This document shows positions 17,837 through 26,750 of a stretch of DNA of 64,000 bases, one piece after another. Both the position numbers and the translations under genes were made by a program. Under the pieces are notes generated by a model. That model searched no databases, was not told the origin of the DNA, and saw only the letters and a list, made by a program, of their open reading frames with translations. The first letter of the stretch is position 1; every line of letters begins with the position of its first letter. Source of the stretch: Pseudomonas sichuanensis (lineage in GTDB: Bacteria > Pseudomonadota > Gammaproteobacteria > Pseudomonadales > Pseudomonadaceae); the NCBI RefSeq assembly GCF_003231305.1, contig NZ_QKVM01000003.1, positions 62,001 through 126,000 of the forward strand. The letters are read 5' to 3'.

Positions 17837-19123
17837 ATGTCCGAACTGCGTCAAGAATGTCTGTGGGAACACGTCACCCAGCCGGCCGTCGCCGCCCAGG
17901 CCCTGGCCGGCGAGCACAAGGCCGATGTCTGCGTGATCGGCGGCGGCATCACCGGGCTGTCCGCGGCGATCCACCTGCTGGAGCAGGGCAAGTCGGTGAT
18001 CCTGCTGGAGGCCTGGAAGATCGGCCACGGCGGTTCCGGGCGCAACGTCGGCCTGGTCAACGCCGGCACCTGGATCCGACCCGATGATGTCGAGGCCACC
18101 CTCGGCCACAAGCAGGGCAGCCGCCTGAACAAAGTGCTGGGCGAGGCACCGGGTGAGGTGTTCGCCATGATCGAGCGCCTTGGCATCGACTGCCAGGCTC
18201 AGCACAAAGGCACCCTGCACATGGCGCACAACGCCACCGGCATCGCAGACCTCGAAGCCCGCCACCAGCAATGGTCGCGCCGTGGCGCCGATGTCGAGCT
18301 GCTGACCGGCGCGCAATGCCAGGAATACTGCGGTACCGACAAAATCTCCGCCGCGCTGCTTGACCGCCGCGCCGGCACCATCAACCCCATGGGCTATACC
18401 CAGGGCCTGGCGGGCGCCGTGGCCCGCCTGGGCGGCAAGCTGTTCCAGCAATCCGCTGTCGAGGGCCTGGAGCGCGACGGCGACGCCTGGCGGGTGAAGA
18501 CCGCGCGCGGCGCGGTGCGCGCCGACAAGGTGGTGATCTCCACCGGCGCCTACACCGAAGGCGACTGGAGCAACCTGCAGAAGCAGTTCTTCCGTGGCTA
18601 CTACTACCAGGTGGCCTCCAAGCCCTTGCACGGCGCGGCCGCCGACAAGGTCCTGCGCCATGGCCAGGGCTCGTGGGACACCCGCACCGTGCTCAGCAGC
18701 ATCCGCCGCGACGACCAGGGCCGCCTGCTGCTCGGCAGCCTTGGCCGGGTCGACAACAAGCCTGCGTGGTTCGTGCGCAGCTGGGCTGACCGCATCCAGA
18801 GCCACTACTACCCCGAGCTGGGCAAGGTCGAGTGGGAAATGCACTGGACCGGCTGCATCGACTTCACCCCCGACCACCTGATGCGCCTGTTCGAGCCGGC
18901 GCCGGGGCTGGTGGCGGTGACTGGCTACAACGGCCGTGGCAACACCACCGGCACGGTGATCGGCCGGGCGTTCGCCGAGTTCCTGCTCAAGGACGATCCG
19001 GACAGCCTGCCGATCCCGTTCTCGCCGATGAAACCGGTGAGTGCGCCGTCGTTGCGCACGGCGTTCTATGAATCGGGGTTCTCGCTGTATCACGCCGGGC
19101 AGTGCCTGCGCGTGGTGCTGTAA
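17837..19123 (+). CDS. amaA: L-pipecolate oxidase
   Basis: A 428-residue FAD-dependent amine oxidase of the DadA/GlcD-oxidase-like family. The dinucleotide-binding motif VIGGGITGLSAAIHLLE lies near residues 34-50, and a C-terminal GYNGRGNTTGT segment binds the FAD. In P. putida AmaA oxidises L-pipecolate to delta1-piperideine-6-carboxylate, the substrate of AmaB. ATG 17837 has GGAG at good spacing; the longer upstream frame only reads through the REP. A strong terminator follows. Confidence 0.92.
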   Translation: MSELRQECLWEHVTQPAVAAQALAGEHKADVCVIGGGITGLSAAIHLLEQGKSVILLEAWKIGHGGSGRNVGLVNAGTWIRPDDVEATLGHKQGSRLNKVLGEAPGEVFAMIERLGIDCQAQHKGTLHMAHNATGIADLEARHQQWSRRGADVELLTGAQCQEYCGTDKISAALLDRRAGTINPMGYTQGLAGAVARLGGKLFQQSAVEGLERDGDAWRVKTARGAVRADKVVISTGAYTEGDWSNLQKQFFRGYYYQVASKPLHGAAADKVLRHGQGSWDTRTVLSSIRRDDQGRLLLGSLGRVDNKPAWFVRSWADRIQSHYYPELGKVEWEMHWTGCIDFTPDHLMRLFEPAPGLVAVTGYNGRGNTTGTVIGRAFAEFLLKDDPDSLPIPFSPMKPVSAPSLRTAFYESGFSLYHAGQCLRVVL

Positions 19124-19139
19124 CCCGCAAGCAGGGTTG

Positions 19140-19190
19140 CCCAACGACAAAAAGCCGCGTCCCTGGGGGGCGCGGCTTTTTGTCGTTGGG
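19140..19190. terminator. Bidirectional terminator between amaA and mgoD
   Basis: A perfect 20-bp inverted repeat (arms 19140-19159 and 19171-19190) has an AAAAA/TTTTT run in each arm, so it can stop transcription from both convergent operons. Confidence 0.9.
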
Positions 19191-19195
19191 CGGGG

Positions 19196-19663
19196 TCAGC
19201 TGAGCAGGTTCTTCACATTGTTCATCGCCTCATCGGCAAAGCCCTGCAGGAATGCCTGGAAGCCTGGCAGCGCTTCGGGCCCGCCTTGCTGGGGCTCGGC
19301 CTGGATGGTCCAGGTGGCGCGGCTGTGGCCGGCATCGAGCGCCTCCACGGCCATCGCCGCCCACAGGTTGCCGATGTTCAGGCTGGTGTAGATCAGGCTC
19401 CAGGTCATGTGCATGGCCTGCTCATCACGGGCGTTGAGCTGTTCGATCACCACGTTGCCGTCCTTGAACAGCTTCTTGCGCACCGAGCGTACGCCGCTGC
19501 CGGTCATGTCGATGTGCGCCAGCGCCGGGATGAACACCGGGAAGCCGGCGAAGTTGCCGACGATGTTCCAGACGCTGGCGGCGGGCGCGGCGATGTCCAC
19601 GCTGGACACCACCCGGCAGCCTTCGGGGTTGCGGATCAGGGTATCGGGCTTGAGTGCTTGCAT
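19196..19663 (-). CDS. mgoD: SRPBCC (polyketide cyclase/dehydrase-like) protein MgoD/PvfD
   Basis: A 155-residue START/Bet v1-like protein. It opens with a domain-typical segment (SVDIAAPAASVWNIVGNFAGF) and later has WTIQAEP near the C-terminal helix. It is the last gene of the mgo operon, 28 bases after mgoA. In Pseudomonas syringae mgoD and in P. entomophila pvfD are the matching polyketide cyclase/dehydrase genes; the exact chemistry is not settled. ATG 19663 (MQALKPDTLIRNPEG) is chosen because the fold begins there; the upstream open frame is out of frame with mgoA. Confidence 0.88.
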   Translation of the reverse strand: MQALKPDTLIRNPEGCRVVSSVDIAAPAASVWNIVGNFAGFPVFIPALAHIDMTGSGVRSVRKKLFKDGNVVIEQLNARDEQAMHMTWSLIYTSLNIGNLWAAMAVEALDAGHSRATWTIQAEPQQGGPEALPGFQAFLQGFADEAMNNVKNLLS

Positions 19664-19691
19664 GTCGTGTTGCTCCGGTTGTGGGTGAAGG

Positions 19692-22600
19692 TCAGATGAA
19701 GCCGATGTCGGCCAGGTAGCGGCAGCCCCGGCGCAGCAGCGCCGGGCTCTTGCTCGGGTAATGGCTACCCATGCGCCGCACCCCGGCGCGGGCGTTGTCG
19801 TGGGCGATGCCGCCGATGTCGCCGATGTCTTCGCCGAAGCCGTCCAGGTAGAAACCGAGGACGTCATACAGCGCGTTGTCGCGGTCGATCCTGCGCAGGC
19901 GCTGTTGCCAGTGCTCGACGCTGACCAGCTCGAAGGCATGGCCCTGCTCGCGGAACGACGCCAGGTAATCGCTCCAGCGCAGCGGCTCGGGGTTGTGCAG
20001 GTTGAACACGCATTCGCCGGGCTGGTGGCGGCTGCTGTGGAAGGCGATGAAACGGGCGAGGAAGTCCACCGGCATCAGGTCGAAATCGATCTCCAGACGC
20101 GGCACCTGGCCCAGCTGCAGCGAGCCCTTGAGCATCAGCATCAGGCGGTTGCTGTGGGGCTGGCAGACGCCGCTGCGGCTGTCGAAGGTGATGTTGCCGG
20201 GGCGGAACAGGTTGACCCACACCCCTTGCGCGCGGGCGCGCTGCAGGATGCGTTCGCCGACCCATTTGCTCAGGTTGTAGCCGTTGCGGATGTACAGCGG
20301 CGGCGTCGCCGCAGGCTCGGCTTCCAGCACCTGGCCGGCGTTGTCCACGGCGCTGCAGGCGGACAGGGTCGAGACGAAGTTGAAGATTTTCTTGCGCCGG
20401 CCCTCGCACAACTGCAGGCACTCGAACAGCGGCTCGATGTTGTCGGCGGCCAGCGCCTGGTAGTCGAGCACATGGTTGACCTGGGCTGCGTTGTGCAGCA
20501 GCGCGCCGTAGTGTTGGTCCAGGTAGTCGTAGTCGGCCTGGGTCAGCCCCAGGCGCGGCTGGCGCAGGTCGGCTTCGAACACCCGCACGCGGGCCATGTC
20601 CAGCGTCAGCTGGTTGTCACGCAGCGCCTGGGCGAAGCGTTGCTCAGCCGTGAGGCCGCCGGCGCTGCGCACCAGGCAGGCCACTTCGCTGGCGCCCCAG
20701 TCCAGCAGCGCCTCGACCAGGTGCACACCAACGAAGCTGTTGGCGCCGGTGACGATCACCTTGTGCACATCGCCCAGTCGTTCCACCGGCAGCACCCGCA
20801 GGCCCAGTTCGCGCTTCGCATCCTGTTCCGGGCGGGCCAGAGGGTCCTGCTGCACGGCCTCGACACCGTCGAGCAGCGCGCCCAGGCGTTGCACGGTCGG
20901 TTGCTCGATGAAGCGGTTGATCGCCACCCCCTGGCCGAAGCGTTCGCGCACTTCCAGCAGCAGGCGCGACAGCAGGATCGAGTGGCCCCCCAGGTTGAAG
21001 AAGCTGTCGTCGATGGCGATATCGGCCTGTGGCAGTTCCAGCAATTCGCTCCACACCTCGCGCAGCCGATGCTCGGTGGCGGTCTGCGGTTGCAGGTGCT
21101 GTTGCGCCGCCAGGGCCAGTGGCCGCTGCAGCAGCGCCTGGCGGTCGACCTTGCCATTGGCGGTGTAGGGCATCTGCTCCAGCACCTGGTAGAACATCGG
21201 GCGCATGTAGTCGGGCAGGCTGCTTTCGGCGTGCTCGCGCAGCAGTGCTTGGGCGTCGGTGCTTTGCGGGTGGGCGAGGAAGGCCAGCACCCGCCGCTGC
21301 GGGTCGATCACCACCGCCACCTGGGCGAACAGGCGGGCGTCGCGCAGGCAGTGTTCGATCTCCTCGGGCTCCACGCGAAAGCCGCGGATCTTCACCTGGT
21401 TGTCGCGTCGCCCGCACAGCTCGATGCCCTGGGCGGTCCATTTGCCGATATCGCCGGTACGGTAGGCCCTGAGCGAGCGGCCATCGGGCAGGCCCAGTTC
21501 GACAAAGCGCTCGGCCGTCAGCAGTGGATTGTTCAGGTAACCCAGCCCGACGCCGGGCCCGGCGATGTACAGCTCGCCGGGGGTCTGCTCCAGCACCGGG
21601 CGCAAGGCATCATCGAGGATCAGCACCTGGGTGTTGGCGATAGGCCGCCCGAGGTTGCGGTTGCTGTCATCCGGCGCCATCACCCGCGTGGTGGCCAGCA
21701 CCGTGGTTTCCGTCGGGCCGTAGATGTTGTGCATCCGGCATTGCCCGGCCAGCCGTGCGATCACCTCGGGTTCGCAGACATCGCCCCCGGTGATCAGGTG
21801 CTTGAGCCCCAGGTGTTCGTCGCGCGGCAGGATGCTCAGCAGGGCCGGCGGCAGGAACGCATGGGTGATTTCCTGGCTGTGGATAAGTGCCAGCAGTTGC
21901 CGCGGGTCGCGGCGCTGGTCTTCGCTGGGCAGCACCAGTTCGGCAGCGCAGGCGAAGGTCGGCAGGATGTCCAGCAGGGAGGCGTCGAAGCCGATGGTGG
22001 AAAACTGCAGCACCCGGCTGTGCCGATCCAGCGCCACGTGCTCGCGGTACCAGGCCATGAAATGCATCAGGTTGCCCTGGCTGAGCAGCACGCCCTTCGG
22101 CTGGCCAGTGGTGCCGGAGGTGTAGATCGCCACGCAGGGTTGCCCGAGGTGCGCTTCGCGCAGTACCAGGCTCGGCAGCTCAGGGCCCTGCAAAGGTGCT
22201 ATGTCACGCACGTCCAGGTGGGCGATGGCGGCAGGCAGCTGGCCGTCGTGCAGCAGCACGCAGGCGCCGGCATCGTCGAGGATGCGTTGGCGGCGCGCCG
22301 CTGGCGTGGCCGGGTCCAGCGGCAGGTAGATGGCGGCGCAGCCCAACACCGCCAGCAGGCTGGCGTAGAGCTCGGGCGACTTGCCCATGCACACCGCCAC
22401 CACCGGCGGGGACGTGTCGCTGCCGGCCAGCAGTGGCAGCAGGGCTTGCTGGATGGCGGCTGTGCGGGCGTGCAGCTGGCGATAGCTATGGCGCTGGCCC
22501 GCGTAATGCAATGCCGAGGATGCGGCGTGCCGGCGCAGGCTCTGCTCCAGCTGCCCGACCAGGCTGCCCTGGGCGTGCTCCAGCAGGTCGGCGCGCAGCG

Positions 22601-23123
22601 CGCGGTTGAACGGATGCCGGTAGGCCAACGCCTCCAGCCAGCCCAGGCCGTGCTCCTGCTCGCAGGCGCCGGGGCTGACCGTCGGCGCCTCCTGCAGGTG
22701 CTGCGGGTTGCGGGCAAAGCGGGTGACGTGCAGGGCCAGTTGATCGCACAAGGCCTGCAAGGTGTCCTGATGCAGTTGCTGGCCATTGCCTGAATTCGGC
22801 GCTTGCACCGCCAGCCTGTCGATCAGGCGCTGGGCACTGGCACTGCCGCACCAACACAGGGTTTCCAGGTGCGGCAAGGTTTCACCCAGGCGGGCGCCCA
22901 GGCGCAGCCTGAGCAATGGCGTGCTGCCCAGTGCCTGCCAGTCGCCGCTGGCCAGGGCCAGGCTGCCGTCGTCCACCACCAGTGCGGTGGCGGGCGTCAG
23001 TTGCCGGCGCAGGGCCTGCGCGCTGTCCGCCGTGGCGGTGCCATGGCCATGTTCGTCGAGCAGGCGGGCAAAGGCGCCGATGGCGGGGCTGGTGCCCACC
23101 AGGAGTATGTCGAGGCGTCTCAT
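19692..23123 (-). CDS. mgoA: Single-module NRPS with terminal reductase, MgoA/PvfC
   Basis: A 1143-residue protein with layout N-terminal region of unknown fold (1-195), adenylation (about 200-670), thiolation (685-755) and thioester reductase (785-1143). Adenylation motifs seen are A3 YTSGTTGQPKG (335-345), A5 NIYGPTETT, A7 YRTGDIG, A8 GRRDNQVKIRGFRVEPEE and A10 NGKVDRQ. The phosphopantetheine site is Ser715 in LGGHS. The reductase has TGANSFVG (792-799) and catalytic Tyr949/Lys953 (YNLSK). There is no condensation domain, so it should load one amino acid, hold it for N-oxidation and release it reductively as an aldehyde. In relatives the amino acid is leucine or valine. ATG 23123 is 10 bases after mgoC. 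Confidence 0.92.
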   Translation of the reverse strand: MRRLDILLVGTSPAIGAFARLLDEHGHGTATADSAQALRRQLTPATALVVDDGSLALASGDWQALGSTPLLRLRLGARLGETLPHLETLCWCGSASAQRLIDRLAVQAPNSGNGQQLHQDTLQALCDQLALHVTRFARNPQHLQEAPTVSPGACEQEHGLGWLEALAYRHPFNRALRADLLEHAQGSLVGQLEQSLRRHAASSALHYAGQRHSYRQLHARTAAIQQALLPLLAGSDTSPPVVAVCMGKSPELYASLLAVLGCAAIYLPLDPATPAARRQRILDDAGACVLLHDGQLPAAIAHLDVRDIAPLQGPELPSLVLREAHLGQPCVAIYTSGTTGQPKGVLLSQGNLMHFMAWYREHVALDRHSRVLQFSTIGFDASLLDILPTFACAAELVLPSEDQRRDPRQLLALIHSQEITHAFLPPALLSILPRDEHLGLKHLITGGDVCEPEVIARLAGQCRMHNIYGPTETTVLATTRVMAPDDSNRNLGRPIANTQVLILDDALRPVLEQTPGELYIAGPGVGLGYLNNPLLTAERFVELGLPDGRSLRAYRTGDIGKWTAQGIELCGRRDNQVKIRGFRVEPEEIEHCLRDARLFAQVAVVIDPQRRVLAFLAHPQSTDAQALLREHAESSLPDYMRPMFYQVLEQMPYTANGKVDRQALLQRPLALAAQQHLQPQTATEHRLREVWSELLELPQADIAIDDSFFNLGGHSILLSRLLLEVRERFGQGVAINRFIEQPTVQRLGALLDGVEAVQQDPLARPEQDAKRELGLRVLPVERLGDVHKVIVTGANSFVGVHLVEALLDWGASEVACLVRSAGGLTAEQRFAQALRDNQLTLDMARVRVFEADLRQPRLGLTQADYDYLDQHYGALLHNAAQVNHVLDYQALAADNIEPLFECLQLCEGRRKKIFNFVSTLSACSAVDNAGQVLEAEPAATPPLYIRNGYNLSKWVGERILQRARAQGVWVNLFRPGNITFDSRSGVCQPHSNRLMLMLKGSLQLGQVPRLEIDFDLMPVDFLARFIAFHSSRHQPGECVFNLHNPEPLRWSDYLASFREQGHAFELVSVEHWQQRLRRIDRDNALYDVLGFYLDGFGEDIGDIGGIAHDNARAGVRRMGSHYPSKSPALLRRGCRYLADIGFI

Positions 23124-23133
23124 GATCGGTTCC

Positions 23134-24063
23134 TCAGGGCAGGTAGTCGCGCAGCGCGTCCTGCACGCAGGCCGATTCGAGCATCGAGCTGCTGCGCAGG
23201 AAACGCAGGATGTTGCCCAGCAGCGGGTGCTGGTGGTTGATCGGGTAGGCCAGGCCCCGAGCCTCCTCGCGCAGGGCCTCGCGCACCGCCTCATCCACCG
23301 GCAGCGCGGCGATCAGGGCGAAGTCGAAGGCCTGCTGTATGTCGTTGGTCAGGTACTGGCCGAGGAACACCGGCAATACCTTGGCGATCGCTTGCCGTTC
23401 GGTCTCCGGCGCGGCCTGCCAGTAGATCCGTGTAAGGCGGGCCCAGAAGCTCGAATGACGGCCTTCGTCGAGCAGGTGGTCGGCCATCAGCCCCTTGACC
23501 GACGGCTTGACCGAATCATCCCGGGCGAACGCCGCGACATCGTCGGTCAGGGTGTTCTCGGCAATGCCCACGCACACCAGCTCCAGTGCGTCGCGCAATG
23601 CTTCGGGCACCTGCTCGAGCGCCGCCGGGATCGCCCGGCTGAGTTCGATTTCCTGTGGCAGGGCGATCGGCTCGATGCCGGTCAGGGCGATGGTCTGCTG
23701 CAGAAAGTCCATGGCCACCAGGGCGTGGTAGTCCTCGTCGACCACCACGGTCATCGCGTCGTAGCGGCAGGCGAACGGGAAGCGCACGGCGAAGCGATCC
23801 TTGGCGATGCGCCGGGCGGTCCGGTCGACGATCTCGGTCTCGAAGATCACCACGTCGTTGATGAACTTGTAGAGGCTCTGCACCAGCACGAAGTCGCGCA
23901 GCTGCGGGCACTCGCGCTGGAAAGTGGCGCCCAGCACCAGCGGCTGGCGGCTCAGGGGGTAGATCAGGCGCTGGTCGTCCTCTACCTGGCGCCGGGGCCG
24001 GGTGCGGATGGTCGCGCGTGCCTCCCAGGCGTCGGCGAAGGAGCGGTAGTCCACGGCGTTCAT
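23134..24063 (-). CDS. mgoC: AurF-type diiron N-oxygenase MgoC/PvfB
   Basis: This 309-residue protein belongs to the p-aminobenzoate N-oxygenase (AurF) family. All seven AurF metal ligands can be placed with matching spacing: Glu75, Glu110, His113 (DEDYH), Glu169, His196, Glu200 and His203 ([12 protein letters not shown]). It should therefore bind two irons and oxidise an amine with O2. In the mgo/pvf pathway the homologue oxidises the amino group of the residue held on the NRPS. It overlaps mgoB by four bases (ATGA) and is followed closely by mgoA, so the two are translationally coupled. Confidence 0.92.
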   Translation of the reverse strand: MNAVDYRSFADAWEARATIRTRPRRQVEDDQRLIYPLSRQPLVLGATFQRECPQLRDFVLVQSLYKFINDVVIFETEIVDRTARRIAKDRFAVRFPFACRYDAMTVVVDEDYHALVAMDFLQQTIALTGIEPIALPQEIELSRAIPAALEQVPEALRDALELVCVGIAENTLTDDVAAFARDDSVKPSVKGLMADHLLDEGRHSSFWARLTRIYWQAAPETERQAIAKVLPVFLGQYLTNDIQQAFDFALIAALPVDEAVREALREEARGLAYPINHQHPLLGNILRFLRSSSMLESACVQDALRDYLP

Positions 24064-24836
24064 GGGCTGACCTCGGCGACCGGTGCCTGCAGCGCGGCGC
24101 GCAGGCGATCCCACAGGGCCATGCGGCTGTCCACGGCGGCGATGGCGGCGGCATGCACCTCCTCCTGGCGCACCGGGTCGTGTTCGACCAGGCGGGCCAG
24201 CAACTGCTCGGCGGCGGGGCCGTGGTCCTCGGAGTCGACTTCGATATGGCGCTGCAGGTAGTAACGGAAGGTCGGGGCCTGTTCGCTGCCAATGCCCCAC
24301 TCGTCGAGGATCTGCTGGAACATGGTCGGGATGACGCTTTCCCGGCCATGCAGGAAGGCCGCGGCCACACGGTGGGCAGGCGCATGCAGGGCCACTTCGA
24401 GGGTATCGCGCACGAATCGCTGCGCGGCGTCGCTGGCTTCGCAGCGCACCAGGGCGCTGAGCGCATCGACGCCTTGTTGCTGCAGGCCGATGAAGCGCTC
24501 GATGGCCTGGGTGTTGGCGCCGACCTCGCGCATGGCGTCCAGGTACAGCTCGAAATGGCTGTAATGGCCGTGGTCGAGGCGGTCGTCCGACTCCTCGCCG
24601 AGCACGATCTCGTTGATCAGCCGCGCGGCGGCCGGGTCGGCAGGGGGCAGCCAGGGCAGGCTGACGCAGGTCAGTTCCTGCTGCAGGCGCTTGGTCAGCG
24701 ACATGAAGTCCCATACCGCGAATACATGGGTTTCCATGAACCGTCGCAAGGTCGCCAGCGAGTCGATTTCACAAAACAGCGGGTGCTGGGAAAGTGCATG
24801 TTTTTTATGGTCGAGTGTGCGCTTCAATGTGCTCAT
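24060..24836 (-). CDS. mgoB: DUF3050 heme-oxygenase-like protein MgoB/PvfA
   Basis: A 258-residue all-helical protein of the DUF3050 family in the heme-oxygenase-like superfamily, whose members include diiron oxidases. His- and acid-rich motifs fit such a metal site: [11 protein letters not shown] (34-44), [19 protein letters not shown] and [11 protein letters not shown]. It is the first gene of the operon. GGAG lies five bases before ATG 24836. By analogy with mgoB/pvfA it performs a further oxidation in making a diazeniumdiolate or pyrazine N-oxide signal. Which step is inference. Confidence 0.9.
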   Translation of the reverse strand: MSTLKRTLDHKKHALSQHPLFCEIDSLATLRRFMETHVFAVWDFMSLTKRLQQELTCVSLPWLPPADPAAARLINEIVLGEESDDRLDHGHYSHFELYLDAMREVGANTQAIERFIGLQQQGVDALSALVRCEASDAAQRFVRDTLEVALHAPAHRVAAAFLHGRESVIPTMFQQILDEWGIGSEQAPTFRYYLQRHIEVDSEDHGPAAEQLLARLVEHDPVRQEEVHAAAIAAVDSRMALWDRLRAALQAPVAEVSP

Positions 24837-25425
24837 GGAGGCTCCATTGGTTGTGGGTTTAAGTGTGGCGAGTTGTCCGTGCTCACCCTATTCAGGGCGA
24901 GCAAGTGCCCCGAACAAAGTTTCGCTGCAGATCAATAAGCCCAGGCCGCGTGAGATGTTGCGGGCTGCTGTTCACGGTGCCTCCGCGCTGTTGCACGGGG
25001 CGAGACAGAACTTAAAACAATGACAAAGTTTGCTGCAATTGTTTTTTTAATTATTTTAAAGTTTGAATATTTGCAAGTTGAGCGGGTGCGTTAAAACTTA
25101 TTTGAAAGTTTTAATTTGGCAATAAGGTGCTCCTTCCGATAATTAACTATCAGAAAAACAAACAAGGAGTGAATGCTTCACTCGGAGCACTGATGAATGG
25201 GTGTTGAAGACGTTGAACTGTTAAGGGGCGGCTGATCGTGCTGCGGTCCTGGCCCCGGTGGCAGGCTCCTTCTGCGGGTGGAAGTGGCTGCAGGCGGCCA
25301 GGTCCGCTTGTAAATCAGCGGCCGCTGCAGTGTGTAGAGTGTGCTCAAAAGGCTGGCACCGCCATGGTCTGCGATGGACCTGGCGGTGCAGATACTGTGA
25401 TCACGGGCGTGAAAAGCAGGTGGGG
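24837..25425. promoter_or_regulatory. Long AT-rich intergenic region upstream of mgoB
   Basis: This 589-bp stretch has no convincing gene. The part 25010-25170 is strikingly AT-rich compared with all neighbours, which suits a promoter and possible silencer (MvaT/H-NS-like) binding. It contains a perfect 8-bp inverted repeat with an 8-base spacer (25091-25114) and a 12/14 palindrome GATAATTAACTATC (25138-25151). The mgo promoter is probably here; exact -35/-10 elements cannot be assigned. Confidence 0.55.
25091..25114. promoter_or_regulatory. Inverted repeat TTAAAACT-N8-AGTTTTAA upstream of mgo
   Basis: Two perfect 8-bp arms are centred 22 bp apart on one face of the helix, a geometry typical of a dimeric regulator site. 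It lies about 255 bases upstream of mgoB. The binding protein is unknown. Confidence 0.4.
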
Positions 25426-25998
25426 TCAGGCGAAACAGAGCAGCCCAAGGTGGGCATTGAGGATGCTGATCAGGCGTTGGTCGCCTGGCCGGCTGTGGGT
25501 CGGCAGCTCGACAAGCTCGAGCTCCCGGTGGGCAAGGCGCTGCCAACCCAGCATGGCGGCCAGCGTGCCGGGGGGATAGAACGCGGTCACCGGCACCTCG
25601 AGGTGCTCGGTTTGGCCACCCTCGGTGGCTTGAGGGCTGTCACAGCTGGAAACAAACAAGCGCCGGGTTTGCCCTGGGTGGCTGCGCTGTGCCAGGTAGG
25701 TCAGCGCCAGCGCCAGGTGTGCGGCTTCATCCTGGGCAAACAGGGCGTGGGGCTGAGCCAGGAAGGGTTGCAGTCGGCTGGCCAGGGTGCGGGCGAGCGC
25801 AGGGAGGGACTGCGGGGCGTCGAGCTCATCGGCGTGCACAGTGGCGCTGAGGTCGACGGCGACCAGTTCGATGGGGTCGCTCAAGGCATGGGACCAGGTG
25901 CGGTACTGGATAAGCTGCTGGCGATTGCTGGCCAGGCAGACCAGGCGAATACTGGGCAGTTGCGCGGGGGGCCTTGCCTGTGGAGTGTGCTCGTGCAC
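25426..25998 (-). CDS. Type II thioesterase-like protein lacking the catalytic serine
   Basis: A 190-residue protein whose layout follows NRPS type II thioesterases. IRLVCLA resembles the first strand LRLFCFP, YRTWSHAL the next helix, IELVAVDL the following strand, PHALFAQDEAA the nucleophile elbow and RRLFVSSCDSPQ the strand after it. The elbow GHSMG is replaced by AQDEA, so the nucleophilic serine is gone, and the usual early HAGG oxyanion segment reads ASNRQQ. At 190 residues it is also shorter than the usual 240-250. GTG 25998 is the start, with AGAGGA six bases upstream. It lies 33 bases after the GntR gene and upstream of mgoB on the same strand. It is probably not a hydrolase; it may bind a carrier protein or acyl intermediate. 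Confidence 0.6.
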   Translation of the reverse strand: MHEHTPQARPPAQLPSIRLVCLASNRQQLIQYRTWSHALSDPIELVAVDLSATVHADELDAPQSLPALARTLASRLQPFLAQPHALFAQDEAAHLALALTYLAQRSHPGQTRRLFVSSCDSPQATEGGQTEHLEVPVTAFYPPGTLAAMLGWQRLAHRELELVELPTHSRPGDQRLISILNAHLGLLCFA

Positions 25999-26031
25999 GG
26001 GCGTTCCTCTTGCCGGACACCTGCCGCGGGA

Positions 26032-26724
26032 TCAGCCGGCAGTTTGTCTGTCGAGGTATTTCCTGATGGTCCTGGCGGCATTGTTCAGGTGCGCTTCCAG
26101 CAGCCTGACGGCTTCGTCCACCAGTTTGTCGCTGGCGGCATCGGTCAGGGCGATGTGATCGTCCTGGGTGAGCTTGCCGAGCCCCATGGACGACAGGTGA
26201 AAGCGCAGGAAGCGTTCTTCTTCGTTGAGCTCGATTTCAATCAGGCGCAGCAGCTTCTGGTTGCCCGCCTTGCTGTAGAGCGTCATGTGGAACAGCCGGT
26301 TGAGGCGGCCGATCTCGGCGTGGCGGGTTTCGTTTTCCAGCTGTTGGATGTAACCCCGGGCCAGGGCAATGTCATCGGCGTCGAGCAGCGGAATCGACTG
26401 GCGCAGGGCCTCGGTCTCGAGGATGACGCGCAAGGCGTAGGTGTCCACGGCGTCTTCGCCGATCAGCGGTGCGACCACCGCGCCCTTGTGCATCACCACT
26501 TGCAGCAGCGACTGCGCTTCGAGCTGGCGCAGGGCTTCGCGTACCGGCATGCGGCTGACGCCGAACAACGAGGCCAGTTCCTGTTGGCGCAAGGCGGTAC
26601 CTGGGGGCAGGCGCCCATCGAGGATGGCGCTGCGCAGGCGTTCTTCGATCACACTACGGGCCAGGTGCGCCGGGACTTGCTCGCTGCCCAGTACGGTGCT
26701 CAGCAGTTTGGGTTTCTCAGCCAC
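26032..26724 (-). CDS. GntR-family regulator, FCD (VanR-like) subfamily
   Basis: This 230-residue protein has an N-terminal winged HTH (residues about 15-80, LASLFGVSRMPVREALRQLE) and an all-helical FCD effector domain that binds small acids, often through a metal. Just upstream of its ATG lies ATTGGATCCAAT, which equals the operator of VanR-type FCD repressors, so autorepression is likely. The next gene, 33 bases downstream, is the thioesterase-like gene and then mgo. The ligand is unknown. Confidence 0.88.
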   Translation of the reverse strand: MAEKPKLLSTVLGSEQVPAHLARSVIEERLRSAILDGRLPPGTALRQQELASLFGVSRMPVREALRQLEAQSLLQVVMHKGAVVAPLIGEDAVDTYALRVILETEALRQSIPLLDADDIALARGYIQQLENETRHAEIGRLNRLFHMTLYSKAGNQKLLRLIEIELNEEERFLRFHLSSMGLGKLTQDDHIALTDAASDKLVDEAVRLLEAHLNNAARTIRKYLDRQTAG

Positions 26725-26750
26725 GCGGGGTTTGCCTCGGCAACATGAAA

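Noticed and set aside
19761..22793. 1010-codon plus-strand open frame
   Set aside because: Antisense of mgoA; low-complexity Ala/Gln/Val/His composition and no domain.
25164..25193. Tiny plus-strand peptide frame after AAGGAG (MLHSEH)
   Set aside because: The spacing from AAGGAG to ATG is only three bases and the peptide is six residues long; no following gene on that strand would make it a leader peptide.
25178..25546. 122-codon minus-strand open frame upstream of mgoB
   Set aside because: Overlaps the pseudo-thioesterase gene and has Pro/Arg/Thr-rich shadow composition.
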